This document shows, one piece after another, positions 28,025-28,492 of a stretch of DNA of 28,492 nucleotides. Position 1 is the first letter of the stretch. Each line of letters begins with the position of its first letter. The translations under genes were made by a program, and so were the position numbers. The notes beneath the pieces were generated by a model. That model did no database searches. It saw only the letters and a program-made list of their open reading frames with translations, and was not told the origin of the DNA. Source of the stretch: Bacillota bacterium (GTDB taxonomy: Bacteria; Bacillota; Clostridia; Oscillospirales; Acutalibacteraceae); assembly GCA_023417635.1 (NCBI GenBank), contig JAEZFF010000053.1, forward strand, positions 1 to 28,492, written 5' to 3'.

Positions 28025-28492
28025 ATGAAAAAGATTTGGATTTTGATAGCCGCAGCTATCACTGCGGTTTCTCTTACCGCCTGCGGCACAGGCGACATTA
28101 GCTCTTCCTCCAAGGCGGCATCCTCCAAAGCAGCTTCCTCCCAGGCAGCCTCTTCGCAGGTGTCTTCTTCCCCGAAGGTAGAGGCTTCCTCTGTCCCGGA
28201 TGACCTCGGCGGTCTGCAGACATATTTAACAGGCAATGCTGAAGTGACGGGGAAACCGACAGCCATGCGCGGTGATATCATTGGCGCAAAGGCCGGTGTG
28301 CGCTATCTGTATGGCCACAGCGGCAACAATAACATTACGCTGGAACTGTATGAATTTGACACGGCCAGCCCGAACGAAAAGGCACAAAAGACAATTGCCG
28401 ACGCGAAAGCCGGTGGCAAAATTGATGTTTTGGGCCAGAGCATTGACGGTGTGCTTTCTAAAAGTGGAAAGTACCTGATGATTTACAAAAAC
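28025..28492 (+). CDS. Ser/Ala-rich lipoprotein, N-terminal part
   Basis: The frame starts at ATG 28025 behind AAAGGCGGAT and is open to the right edge (156 codons), so the gene continues outside the window. A lipoprotein signal peptide is clear: MKKIWILIAAAITAVSLTACG with the lipobox LTAC (Cys19 is lipidated). A low-complexity linker follows (SSSSKAASSKAASSQAASSQ, about 24-50), typical of clostridial surface lipoproteins. The folded part begins about 'LGGLQTYLTGNAEVTGKPTAM' and has 'AGVRYLYGHSGNNNITLELYEFD', resembling a small beta-sandwich or uncharacterised lipoprotein domain. Function is unknown. Confidence 0.8.
   Translation, partial: MKKIWILIAAAITAVSLTACGTGDISSSSKAASSKAASSQAASSQVSSSPKVEASSVPDDLGGLQTYLTGNAEVTGKPTAMRGDIIGAKAGVRYLYGHSGNNNITLELYEFDTASPNEKAQKTIADAKAGGKIDVLGQSIDGVLSKSGKYLMIYKN

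Overview
The window suggests a bacterium of the phylum Bacillota, class Clostridia, probably Oscillospirales. This rests on protein style (a VanW protein with a peptidoglycan-binding domain, a diacylglycerol glucosyltransferase-like enzyme, a two-domain glutamine-dependent NAD synthetase), strong GGAGG-type ribosome binding sites, frequent GTG and TTG starts, and TATAAT-type promoters. The taxonomic call is an inference.

Positions 1 to about 19,190 are the late half of a prophage with a contractile tail, all on the plus strand and tightly packed. The order is: major capsid protein (cut by the left edge), head fibre, head-tail connector genes, tail terminator, sheath, tube, tail assembly chaperone with an apparent +1/-2 programmed frameshift, tape measure, and LysM baseplate protein. 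Then come plug, hub, spike, gp25-like wedge, baseplate J, tail protein I and a short collar fibre. The baseplate resembles the simple Pam3-type set. A capsid gene is present, so this looks like a true phage and not a bare tailocin. Integrase and early genes lie outside the window.

The most unusual part is 13,977-16,707. Directly after the fibre gene lies a 253-residue protein whose last 145 residues carry 40 cysteines in CXX/CXXX spacing. A 102-residue helical accessory protein follows, then a radical SAM/SPASM peptide maturase, then a small 109-residue protein and a terminator. This looks like a ribosomally made, enzyme-modified peptide system built into the tail-fibre end of a phage late operon. 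The likely reading is a phage-borne, thioether-crosslinked adhesin or effector.

A lysis module follows (16,804-18,833): a small helix-turn-helix-like protein, a GH25 lysozyme with a ChW-like C-terminus, a membrane-anchored coiled-coil protein and an LL-H-type holin. A strong terminator at 18,900 closes it. An AT-rich stretch with short repeats leads to a tRNA-Arg(CCG) on the minus strand whose 3' end faces the prophage, a plausible attachment site.

From 19,198 rightward is host chromosome. On the minus strand are tRNA-Arg, a HAD phosphatase, NAD synthetase, a family 2 glycosyltransferase and a VanW protein. On the plus strand are a MGDG-synthase-like glycosyltransferase, an unrecognised 391-residue protein and the start of a Ser/Ala-rich lipoprotein, with a minus-strand Smr-domain protein between them. 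Several host genes have readable sigma-A promoters.
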